NCBI GenBank assembly: GCA_029554925.1
Contig: JAKPUV010000072.1
Span: forward strand, 1-12,590
Source of the DNA: Candidatus Hydrogenedentota bacterium
GTDB taxonomy: Bacteria; Hydrogenedentota; Hydrogenedentia; Hydrogenedentales; CAITNO01
Reading direction: 5' to 3'
DNA: 12,590 nucleotides
Both the position numbers and the translations under genes were made by a program. The notes under the pieces were generated by a model, which worked only from the letters and a program-made list of their open reading frames with translations, searched no databases and had not been told where the DNA came from. This document shows positions 6,462-12,530 of this stretch, piece by piece (within the stretch, counting starts at the first letter, position 1; the number at the start of each line of letters is the position of its first letter).

Positions 6462-7209
6462 GGTCCGCGCCGTCCTCTTCCATCCGGCACAGGGGCGCCG
6501 GGGTGTCGTCGGGCGGGGGGGCGGCACACCCTTCCCCCGCCTGCGGTGCCTTGGGTTTCAGGATCCGGGCGGGCACGCCGGCAATGGTCACCCCCTCTTC
6601 GGTGACGTCGCGGACCACGGCGGCGTTTATGCCGACGGTTACCCACGCGGCGATCTGGGTGCGGGGCCGGACCACGCTGCCGCACCCGAGGAAGACCCCC
6701 TCGCCGAGCCGGGTGTGCCCGGTGAGCAGCGAGCACGCGCCCAGGGTGCAGTAGTCGCCGACCACGGCGTCATGGCCCATGGTGGCCGTGTGCACGGTGA
6801 CATAGTCCCCGAGGGTGATGTCGGCGGTGAAGGCGCTGTTGCGGTGGATGAACCCGCCCCGCCCCACCCGGATGGTGGGGCAGAGGTACACCCCCTTGGC
6901 CACCACCGTGGGGGCCGGACGCAGCCCCGCCCGCAGGGCCTTCTCGACCACGATGCGCTTCACGCGCGGATCCCCCATGCCGCAGACAAACTCGCGGAAG
7001 CTGTCCGGATCCCCGTCCCCCAGGGATTCGCGGACGCCGTCGAAATTCCAGTCCTGCACCACGGGAACCTCCCTGCCCCCGAGGTCGAGCGCGCTCCTTC
7101 CCGTGACATCGTCCACAAAGACGGCGCGGATTTCGGGATCCAGCTCCCACAGCACCCACCAGGCCTCGCGGCTTGTGCCGCAGGCGCCCAAAATCACCAG
7201 GGTTTTCAT
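6442..7209 (-). CDS. PglD/NeuD-like sugar acyltransferase (left-handed beta-helix)
   Basis: A 255-residue protein of the PglD/NeuD family, enzymes that use acetyl-CoA to acetylate amino sugars or sialic acids. Residues 1-80 form the Rossmann-like N-terminal domain beginning VILGACGTS, a nucleotide-sugar binding loop. From about residue 100 to 215, hexapeptide repeats typical of a left-handed beta-helix run through VGRGGFIHRN, ITLGDYVTVHTATMGHD, VVGDYCTLGA and RLGEGVFLGCGS. His146 of GHD matches the catalytic histidine of PglD. The last 35 residues are a Pro/Asp-rich tail without known role. GGAGG lies 4 bases before the ATG, and the ATG overlaps the previous stop (ATGA). Beside a WecE-like aminotransferase the natural inference is N-acylation of the new 4-amino group. 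O-acylation and other acyl donors remain possible. Confidence 0.88.
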   Translation of the reverse strand: MKTLVILGACGTSREAWWVLWELDPEIRAVFVDDVTGRSALDLGGREVPVVQDWNFDGVRESLGDGDPDSFREFVCGMGDPRVKRIVVEKALRAGLRPAPTVVAKGVYLCPTIRVGRGGFIHRNSAFTADITLGDYVTVHTATMGHDAVVGDYCTLGACSLLTGHTRLGEGVFLGCGSVVRPRTQIAAWVTVGINAAVVRDVTEEGVTIAGVPARILKPKAPQAGEGCAAPPPDDTPAPLCRMEEDGADHGHDPL

Positions 7210-7979
7210 TGGTCCTCCGTCTCTTTCCCCGGTTTGCGGCGCAGGGTCCGCACGGTGTACAGGGGCGGCCCGCCGGCGTGGCCGCGCGCGGCGCCTGCCG
7301 GGGTCAGGGAGACCCGCACCGCGTCGAGCAGGAGTCCCGCCAGGCGCAAGAGCGTCCATCCGGAGCGGCCGTGGGGGCGGGCATGGTGGCTGACCGGGAC
7401 TTCGCAGCTGCGCGGACAGGCCCGCATGACCTCGACAATGCGGAAGAGCCGCCGGGGCCCGTACCCAAAAGATTTCACAATCTTCGTGTCAATGATCTTG
7501 AAGCCGCAGAACACGTCGAGCAGGGGGGTTCCCGTGATTCGCCGTATCAGCCAGTTGGCGCAGGCGGAGGCGGCCCGCCTGAAGAGCGGATCGTGCCGTT
7601 GGACGCGGCGGCCGCCGACCAGGTCCATGCCCTTGTCGTAGGCCGCAACGAGCAGCGGGATATCCTCCGGGTCCACCTGGAGGTCGCTGTCTATGAAGAC
7701 CAGCGCGCGCCCGCGCGCCTCTGTGATCGCCACTGTGTGCCCGGCGGCCTGCCCCGAGTTCCGCTCGAAATCCGCCAGCATCGTCGTGGCGGGATCCCCG
7801 TCAAACAGCTCGTTCAGCACCTCCAGGGTGCGGTCCGGGCTGCTGTCGTTCACCATGAGCACCTCGTAGGGCCGGCCCAGGGCGCGCATGGTTTTCGTGA
7901 CGCGGGCGTGGAAGTCGCGGATGCTCCTCTCCTCGTTGTAGCAGGTGAGGATTACGGAGAAGTCGGGGCGCCCGTTCAT
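7206..7979 (-). CDS. DPM1/ArnC-like family 2 glycosyltransferase
   Basis: A 257-residue GT-A fold glycosyltransferase of the polyprenyl-phosphate sugar synthase type. FSVILTCYNEERSI (7-20) and VNDSSPDRTLEVL (43-55) form the nucleotide-binding half. FIDSDLQVDPED (95-106) holds the DSD metal motif followed by the LQ(x)DPE signature of DPM1/ArnC/GtrB enzymes. ANWLIRRITGTPLLDVFCGFK (141-161) and the HHARPHGRSGW segment (198-208) are also typical. Unlike ArnC or GtrB it lacks two C-terminal membrane helices; only RLAGLLLDAV (212-221) is modestly hydrophobic, so it may be peripheral like human DPM1. The likely role is moving an activated sugar onto undecaprenyl phosphate. The start follows AAGGGG at 8 bases spacing; the frame stays open far upstream without family similarity. 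Its stop overlaps the acyltransferase ATG. Confidence 0.88.
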   Translation of the reverse strand: MNGRPDFSVILTCYNEERSIRDFHARVTKTMRALGRPYEVLMVNDSSPDRTLEVLNELFDGDPATTMLADFERNSGQAAGHTVAITEARGRALVFIDSDLQVDPEDIPLLVAAYDKGMDLVGGRRVQRHDPLFRRAASACANWLIRRITGTPLLDVFCGFKIIDTKIVKSFGYGPRRLFRIVEVMRACPRSCEVPVSHHARPHGRSGWTLLRLAGLLLDAVRVSLTPAGAARGHAGGPPLYTVRTLRRKPGKETEDQ

Positions 7980-7991
7980 GGGGACGTCCCC
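7980..7991. promoter_or_regulatory. Palindrome covering the glycosyltransferase ribosome binding site
   Basis: GGGGACGTCCCC is a perfect 12-base palindrome directly upstream of the ATG at 7979. In the minus-strand mRNA its GGGG belongs to the Shine-Dalgarno sequence AAGGGG and can pair with the CCCC that abuts the start codon, with an ACGU loop. That would partly hide the ribosome binding site. Four G-C pairs make only a small hairpin, so the effect is uncertain. Confidence 0.45.
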
Positions 7992-8023
7992 TTCGCGCCG
8001 GGGGCGGGCCGGGGGGTGGCCGG

Positions 8024-8040
8024 CCGGACCCACAGTCCGG
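8024..8040. repeat. Small hairpin in the gap before the glycosyltransferase gene
   Basis: CCGGAC and GTCCGG form a perfect 6-base stem around a 5-base loop in the 107-base gap between the radical SAM gene and the glycosyltransferase gene. No T-run follows on the minus strand. It may protect or segment the polycistronic message, or have no role. Confidence 0.4.
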
Positions 8041-8086
8041 CAACCGAAGCCAGAAGCGACGCGCCCTTCCGGAGAGACACCACGGC

Positions 8087-9448
8087 TCATTCCCCCCGGT
8101 GCTTTGCGGGCGCGTCCCCGTCTGCCCGGTGGACCCTGTTGCGCAGGGTGAGCGCGCTCATCCCCTCGGTCAGCTTCCCCCCGGACATGAAGAGGTTCCC
8201 GCTCATGCAGCGCGGCACGATGTCGTTGTCGGCGTTGAGGGGGGAGCAGTTGGTGTTGAGCACGACGGGGAGCAGGCGCGCCGGGTACCTGTGGATCTTG
8301 ATGCGGGAAAGGTTGGAGAAGACCAACAGGGCGAGGGACCACAGCAGCGGCACCGTCCGGAGGGACAGGGCGGGCAGCATGCACACGCAGAAGGCCGCCA
8401 GCGACACCGCGCGCGGGGCGCGGGCGAAGCGCTCCCACGCGGCGACGCCGCGCTTCATGCCGCGCATGTTGAGGAACTCGTTCACGGGGCGCATCCCCTC
8501 CCGGCGGCGGACAAAGACCAGCACCTGGGTGTTCAGGCACAGCCGGATGTTCAGCAGGTGGAGCGCGGCAAACATCGTCTTTGCCAGGGTGAAATACGAT
8601 TCCCGGTCCCCCCCGTACTCCCCGTGGATCACGTCCACCATCTCGTCCGGCATGATCATCAGATCGCGGGCGAGGCCGGTGCCCGACCCGTTCCAGGAGA
8701 ATCCGTTCACCGAAAGCTCCTTGATCTCGGGCCTGTCGGCGGCGTAGGCGAGCGTCTCCAGAAGCGTCCGCTCGTTGCACCCCTTCAGCAGGGTGGGCGA
8801 CAAAATCACGGGGATGCCCGCGCGCAGGCAGTTCTCAACGGCCTTCCGCTTCTGTTCCCGGTGGTGCGCCATGCCCGTGGTGTCCGGCAGGCCCTCGTCC
8901 CAGTACTCCATCGAAATGCGGACCTCGGTGACCCCGGCCTCCTTGAGCTGCCGGCAGAACTCCAAGTCCGCCAGTCTCAGGCCGTTGGTCGCCAGCTGGG
9001 TGGCCACGCCCATTTTTCGCGCCTCGCGGAAGAAATCGAGGCATTGCGGGTGCATGGTTGGCTCGCCGCCGGACAGCGTCAGCTTGGTGCCCCGGTATTC
9101 CCGCAGGGCCTGGCGAAAGTCCTCCTCCTTCATGTCGTCATGAAAGGGCGAGTCCGTGTTCACGCTGCAATAGGGGCACTTCTGCTGGCAGCGGTTGGTG
9201 AGGAACACCCAGTAGTTCGTGATGCGTCCGGCCGCCCTGCGGCCCTCGATCACGTCAAAGAAAAAACGGTCCAGGTCCGCGTAGGCCTCCCCGTGCCGGG
9301 AGAGCGGAAAGCGGTATTCCCCGTGGTCGGGGCAGGTGCGGACCAGCCAGGCGCCGTCTTTTCCGGCCATGACTGCCCCGGGAACCTCCCGCATGCAGTC
9401 CGGGCAGATGGAAACGGTGGACCGCACTGTACGGAGTTCCTCAGCCAC
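8087..9448 (-). CDS. Radical SAM protein with N-terminal CPxC/CPxHG region (COG1964/Tes-like)
   Basis: A 453-residue radical SAM protein. It opens with a zinc-ribbon-like region, CPDC (15-18) and CPDHG (39-43), resembling the start of the COG1964 family that includes archaeal tetraether lipid synthase and MJ0619-type enzymes. The catalytic barrel has FLTNRCQQKCPYC (82-94) with iron-sulfur cysteines 87, 91 and 94, then the SAM-binding LSGGEPT (125-131) and ATNGLRLADLEFC (153-165). Residues about 347-380 are strongly hydrophobic, enough for one or two membrane-associated helices, an unusual addition. Two further cysteines lie beyond it (401 and 414). The start is GTG, with AGGAAAGG 6 bases upstream; the next ATG would delete the first Cys pair. 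It heads the operon behind a promoter at 9506. A lipid or lipid-linked substrate is plausible but unproven. Confidence 0.87.
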   Translation of the reverse strand: MAEELRTVRSTVSICPDCMREVPGAVMAGKDGAWLVRTCPDHGEYRFPLSRHGEAYADLDRFFFDVIEGRRAAGRITNYWVFLTNRCQQKCPYCSVNTDSPFHDDMKEEDFRQALREYRGTKLTLSGGEPTMHPQCLDFFREARKMGVATQLATNGLRLADLEFCRQLKEAGVTEVRISMEYWDEGLPDTTGMAHHREQKRKAVENCLRAGIPVILSPTLLKGCNERTLLETLAYAADRPEIKELSVNGFSWNGSGTGLARDLMIMPDEMVDVIHGEYGGDRESYFTLAKTMFAALHLLNIRLCLNTQVLVFVRRREGMRPVNEFLNMRGMKRGVAAWERFARAPRAVSLAAFCVCMLPALSLRTVPLLWSLALLVFSNLSRIKIHRYPARLLPVVLNTNCSPLNADNDIVPRCMSGNLFMSGGKLTEGMSALTLRNRVHRADGDAPAKHRGE

Positions 9449-9505
9449 GTTGCGCCTTTCCTAATGCCGCGTTTAGGGCCGTTTCGCCCAAAAACTGACC
9501 GTCTG

Positions 9506-9511
9506 AGTATA
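9506..9511 (-). promoter_or_regulatory. -10 element of the minus-strand operon
   Basis: On the minus strand TATACT (9511 to 9506) matches five of six consensus bases. It sits in the A/T-rich island TGGTATATACTCAG, rare in this GC-rich sequence. The best -35 candidate, TGGATT 18 bases upstream, is weak; the overlapping TGGTATATA could serve as an extended -10. The start would be near 9499, leaving a leader of about 50 bases before the GTG at 9448. Confidence 0.55.
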
Positions 9512-9632
9512 TACCATGAACGGTTGGAAATCCATGAATCCGGCTGTCGGCGGGATGCGGCGTGTGCGCCGGTCAGCGCCGCCGCCTTGTCGTGGGCACG
9601 TGTTCCTTCCCCACGGGGCGTGGCCCGGGGAG

Positions 9633-9662
9633 TTGTTGCCTCCGGGGGGGGCGTGGTACATT
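9633..9662 (+). promoter_or_regulatory. Putative leaderless promoter of the GT-C gene
   Basis: TTGTTG (9633-9638), an 18-base spacer containing eight consecutive Gs (9644-9651), and TACATT (9657-9662) form a sigma-70-like promoter. Only 6 bases separate the -10 from the ATG at 9669, so transcription would start at or next to the A of the start codon. No Shine-Dalgarno site precedes that ATG, which agrees with a leaderless message. Confidence 0.45.
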
Positions 9663-9668
9663 CAGCGC

Positions 9669-11789
9669 ATGAGCGGCGGACAACATCTTGTCGGCGGGGG
9701 CGGGGGGGCCTCTCCGGACCCGGGATGCCGCGCGGACAGACGCCGCGCGGGTGCCGCGCTTGCCCTGGTGACGGCGCTCGGGCTCCTTCTCCGGTTGTAC
9801 CGGCTTCCCGGCCAGTCTGTCTGGCACGACGAGTTTCTGGCATTGTGCCACTTCAACGCCCCGGACCTGTCGCGGCATCTGGCGTTGCTGGACCTCTACA
9901 TGCCCATCAACATGAAGTCGCCGCTGTACTATGCGTTCCAGTACGGGTTTGCGCGGCATGTGACCGATTCCCTTCTGGCGCTGAGGCTTCTGGCGGTGCT
10001 GTTCGGCGTGCTCTGCATCCCCGTGCTCTACGCGCTGGTCCACCGGATGTTTGGGCGCCGTCCGGCGCTGTTCGCGGCGCTGCTGCTGGCCCTCTCGCCC
10101 CAGCATGTCTGGTATTCGCAGGAGGTGCGCACCTACGCCTTCTCCATGCTCCTGTCGCTTTGCTCCTTCTACTGCCTGTTGCGGGCCGTGGAGGGGGGGG
10201 GAAGGCGATGGTGGGCGGCCAGCCTGCTGCTGAACGCCCTGCTGCCCTGGACGCACCTGATGTTTTCCCTGACCGTGTTCGCCGAGGGATGTTTCCTCCT
10301 GTGGTGGTGGCGCCGGACCCCGGTCCAAACGGTTGTCTGGGCGCTTGCGCAGTTTGCGCTGATGACGCCGATGGTGCTTCATCTGTTTCCCCTGCCCTTC
10401 AGCCAGGACGCGGAGAGTCCTGTGGGAATGGGCGGCATTCTCTCCGCCTTTTTCGCGGTGGATTCCGTCGGCCTGTACGGCGACCTCCTCCCAAGCTGGA
10501 AGGCGGACCCGGGTTCCGCCCCGGCGTGGACGGCGTTCCTGCTTGCGTTCCGCAAACCCGCCGATCTCGCGCTGGGCGCGTTTTTCGCCGCCGTTCTGGC
10601 CGCCGCCGGGTTTGGGGTGAGGAGGGGGGGGGGCGTGTCCAGAGGCGTGGTGTTCTCCCTGTGCGTCTGGCTGGCGCCCCCCGCGCTGCTGGCCGCGCTC
10701 AATCTGGCCACCGACAAGCCGTTTCTTTCCCAGATGTATTACATGTATGCCATGGCCGGGGCCTACGCCCTGGCGGCTTGGGCCGTTTGCGCGCTGCCCC
10801 GCCCGGTCCTTCGGCGGGTTATAGGCGCCGCGGTGGCGGGAGTGTACGCCTTCAATCTGGCGCTGCTGGTCCCCTTCACGACGCGGACCGACTGGAAGGG
10901 CGTTGCGGACCATATTGTCCGCCATAGGGAACCCGGGGACGTTGTTGTGAATTTCGAGTTCTACGGGCCCGCCAATCCGCTCGAATGCTACCGTGACGCC
11001 ATCGGACTTCCCGTGATGCGCGCGAACACGGTGGCCGCCGTCTGCGCCGCGGTGCCGGAGTTGTTCGCACCGGCCGGCCAGGCGCCGCCCGCGCGTGTGT
11101 GGGTGGTTTACCGGGGCCTCTTTCGGGAGACGCTGTTTTCCGGAGAGGACACGGCGGGGGTGCTGCGGGAACGGCTGGCCGCGTGCGGCATAGGCCTTGA
11201 GCCGCATTTTTTCCCGGGACTGTACAACGTGACGCTGCTGGAAACGTATGTCTTGCCGGGCAGGATGCCAATGCCCTGCGCGGAGCTGTCCGCCACGGAC
11301 GACCGGGGGCACCGGGAACTGCTCGGCGCGCTGGGGATCCGTTTCGCCGGACAGGCGGAGGAGGACGCCTCCCTGCGCGTCCTGTGCCGGGTCATCGGCG
11401 CCACTTGGGCGGATTTGCCGCCTGTCATATGGGCCACCTACGTGCTCGATCTGGTGGCGGCGGACCGCCCCGACCTTGCCGAGGCGGTGGCTCGGTGGCA
11501 GATCGGGCGGGTTCCCAAGGCCTCGCCGCTGCATTTCGCCCTGGGCGCGGCCCTCTTCGCCCAGGGGCGTGTTTCGGAGGCCGGGGAGTCCTTCGAGGCC
11601 GCCTATGGACACCAGCCGTCGCTGCGGCTGCTGACCGCGCCGCTGGTCGGGCACCTCCTCCGGGGGGACCGGGCCGCCGCGCGGGCCGAGCTGGAGCGGA
11701 TGCGCCCCTGGGGCTGGGCCTACTACATTCCGGTGTTTGACCATCTGCTGGCGGAGAACGCGCGGCCTGCGCGTCCACCCGAAGGCTGA
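9669..11789 (+). CDS. GT-C membrane glycosyltransferase (PMT_2/ArnT-like) with soluble C-terminal half
   Basis: A 706-residue integral membrane protein of the GT39/GT83-like GT-C superfamily. These enzymes move sugars from polyprenyl phosphate donors to acceptors on the outer face of the membrane. After a basic N-terminus the first helix (about 27-46) is followed by an outer loop with WHDEF (52-56), whose acidic residues fit the catalytic loop motif of the family. SPQHVWYSQEVRTYAFSM (143-160) is another typical block. I count about ten to twelve hydrophobic segments up to residue 402. Residues 403-706 are soluble; the end (about 619-695) looks like tetratricopeptide-type helices (HFALGAALFAQGRVSEAGES). 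The ATG at 9669 is chosen because a promoter abuts it; an upstream in-frame ATG at 9516 would add 51 unconvincing residues. It carries G-runs of 9 and 10. It diverges from the radical SAM operon and shares its 220-base upstream region. Confidence 0.85.
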   Translation: MSGGQHLVGGGGGASPDPGCRADRRRAGAALALVTALGLLLRLYRLPGQSVWHDEFLALCHFNAPDLSRHLALLDLYMPINMKSPLYYAFQYGFARHVTDSLLALRLLAVLFGVLCIPVLYALVHRMFGRRPALFAALLLALSPQHVWYSQEVRTYAFSMLLSLCSFYCLLRAVEGGGRRWWAASLLLNALLPWTHLMFSLTVFAEGCFLLWWWRRTPVQTVVWALAQFALMTPMVLHLFPLPFSQDAESPVGMGGILSAFFAVDSVGLYGDLLPSWKADPGSAPAWTAFLLAFRKPADLALGAFFAAVLAAAGFGVRRGGGVSRGVVFSLCVWLAPPALLAALNLATDKPFLSQMYYMYAMAGAYALAAWAVCALPRPVLRRVIGAAVAGVYAFNLALLVPFTTRTDWKGVADHIVRHREPGDVVVNFEFYGPANPLECYRDAIGLPVMRANTVAAVCAAVPELFAPAGQAPPARVWVVYRGLFRETLFSGEDTAGVLRERLAACGIGLEPHFFPGLYNVTLLETYVLPGRMPMPCAELSATDDRGHRELLGALGIRFAGQAEEDASLRVLCRVIGATWADLPPVIWATYVLDLVAADRPDLAEAVARWQIGRVPKASPLHFALGAALFAQGRVSEAGESFEAAYGHQPSLRLLTAPLVGHLLRGDRAAARAELERMRPWGWAYYIPVFDHLLAENARPARPPEG
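10193..10201 (+). repeat. Run of nine Gs inside the GT-C gene
   Basis: Nine consecutive Gs encode part of VEGGGRR (residues 174-180). The gene stays in frame at this length. Gain or loss of one base would shift the frame in the membrane domain. See the second tract at 10624. Confidence 0.8.
10624..10633 (+). repeat. Run of ten Gs inside the GT-C gene
   Basis: Ten consecutive Gs encode part of VRRGGGVS (residues 317-324), in a cytoplasm-type basic loop between membrane helices. It is the longest homopolymer I see in the window. Such tracts can slip during replication. Confidence 0.8.
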
Positions 11790-11796
11790 CCCCCCC

Positions 11797-11834
11797 AAAA
11801 AAAACGGGCGCGGCCCCCGGGGGAGCCGCGCCCG
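11797..11834 (-). terminator. Rho-independent terminator of the DUF1080 gene
   Basis: On the minus strand a perfect 10-base stem (CGGGCGCGGC / GCCGCGCCCG) with a GC-rich inner part is followed directly by eight Ts (11804 to 11797). It begins 21 bases after the DUF1080 stop codon. On the plus strand the same hairpin follows the GT-C stop but has no T-run, so it terminates strongly in one direction only. Confidence 0.9.
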
Positions 11835-11855
11835 TGCGGTCTGCAATGACGCCGG

Positions 11856-12530
11856 TCAGAGGACCAGCAGGCGCATCTTCCGGACGCTGAGCTTCATGTC
11901 CTTGAACTCGTCGCCCGGGTGGATCTGGAAGCCGATCCGGCCCTTGGCGATGGCGGTGTCCTCCACATCGCCGACCTTCACGCCGTTCAGCTCCACCTCC
12001 AGGTGGCCGCCCTTGGCCGTGATCTTCATGGTGTTCCAGTCGTCCTTCTTCTCCAGCTTCGGGTCGAGGTTGCGCGACAGGAACATGCGGCCGGGGCAGT
12101 AGATGGTGCCCGAATACGCCTCGGGGTCCTTGTACTCCAGCATGTCCGCCTGGTAGGACGTCTCCGGGTTCTGGTAGCGGAACCACGCCCCGCGGTTGGC
12201 GGGCCACTGCAGCTTGTACTCGACCACCAGCCGGAAGTCCGCGAACTCCTCCACCGTGAACAGGTCGCCGGGGGCGTTGCCCGGCCCCTGGGTGCCGATC
12301 AGCACCCCGTCCTCCACCTTCCACGCGGCCTTGCCCTCGGGCTTCCAGCCCGTCAGGTCCTTCCCGTTGAACAGCTCCTTCCAGTCCTTCTTCTTCCCGT
12401 CCTTGGGCTTGTCCTTCGCCTTGTCCTTCGGCTTCTTCGCCTCCTGGGCGTGGGCCGCCATCATGGCCGCCGGCGTCGCCGCCGCCAAGCCGCCCAGAAA
12501 CATCCTGCGGGTCATCTCACGGTCTGTCAT
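11856..12530 (-). CDS. Tat-exported DUF1080 (3-keto-disaccharide hydrolase domain) protein
   Basis: A 224-residue exported protein. The N-terminus has a twin-arginine signal, TRRMFLGGLAAA (7-18), with a likely cleavage after AHA (residue 28). A Lys/Asp/Pro-rich linker (about 30-48, with repeated KPKDK-like units) precedes a single DUF1080 domain. The domain starts WKELFNGKDLTGWK (50-63), followed by WKVEDGVLIG (70-79), WFRYQNPE (116-123) and a C-terminal GRIGFQIHPGDEF (197-209). The domain has a concanavalin/laminin-G-like beta-sandwich fold; some members are reported to hydrolyse 3-keto-glycosides. These proteins are abundant in Planctomycetes, Hydrogenedentes and Verrucomicrobia, often in carbohydrate use. 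The ATG at 12530 follows AGGGAGA by 8 bases. The frame remains open to the window edge, but the upstream residues do not resemble a signal peptide. Substrate unknown. Confidence 0.92.
   Translation of the reverse strand: MTDREMTRRMFLGGLAAATPAAMMAAHAQEAKKPKDKAKDKPKDGKKKDWKELFNGKDLTGWKPEGKAAWKVEDGVLIGTQGPGNAPGDLFTVEEFADFRLVVEYKLQWPANRGAWFRYQNPETSYQADMLEYKDPEAYSGTIYCPGRMFLSRNLDPKLEKKDDWNTMKITAKGGHLEVELNGVKVGDVEDTAIAKGRIGFQIHPGDEFKDMKLSVRKMRLLVL

Noticed and set aside
9516..9668. Upstream in-frame start for the GT-C gene, adding 51 residues.
   Set aside because: The extra residues are Pro/Gly/Arg-rich without signal or helix character and would overlap the control region; the ATG at 9669 sits just before the first membrane helix region and a promoter abuts it. 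Not fully excluded.
8099..10927. A 942-codon open frame on the plus strand.
   Set aside because: It runs antisense through the radical SAM gene and then out of frame through the GT-C gene. It has no family motifs, and its length reflects the scarcity of stop codons in GC-rich DNA.
9573..11846. A 757-codon open frame antisense to the GT-C gene.
   Set aside because: Shadow frame rich in Arg/Gly/Pro/Gln without domains; the plus-strand membrane protein is clear.
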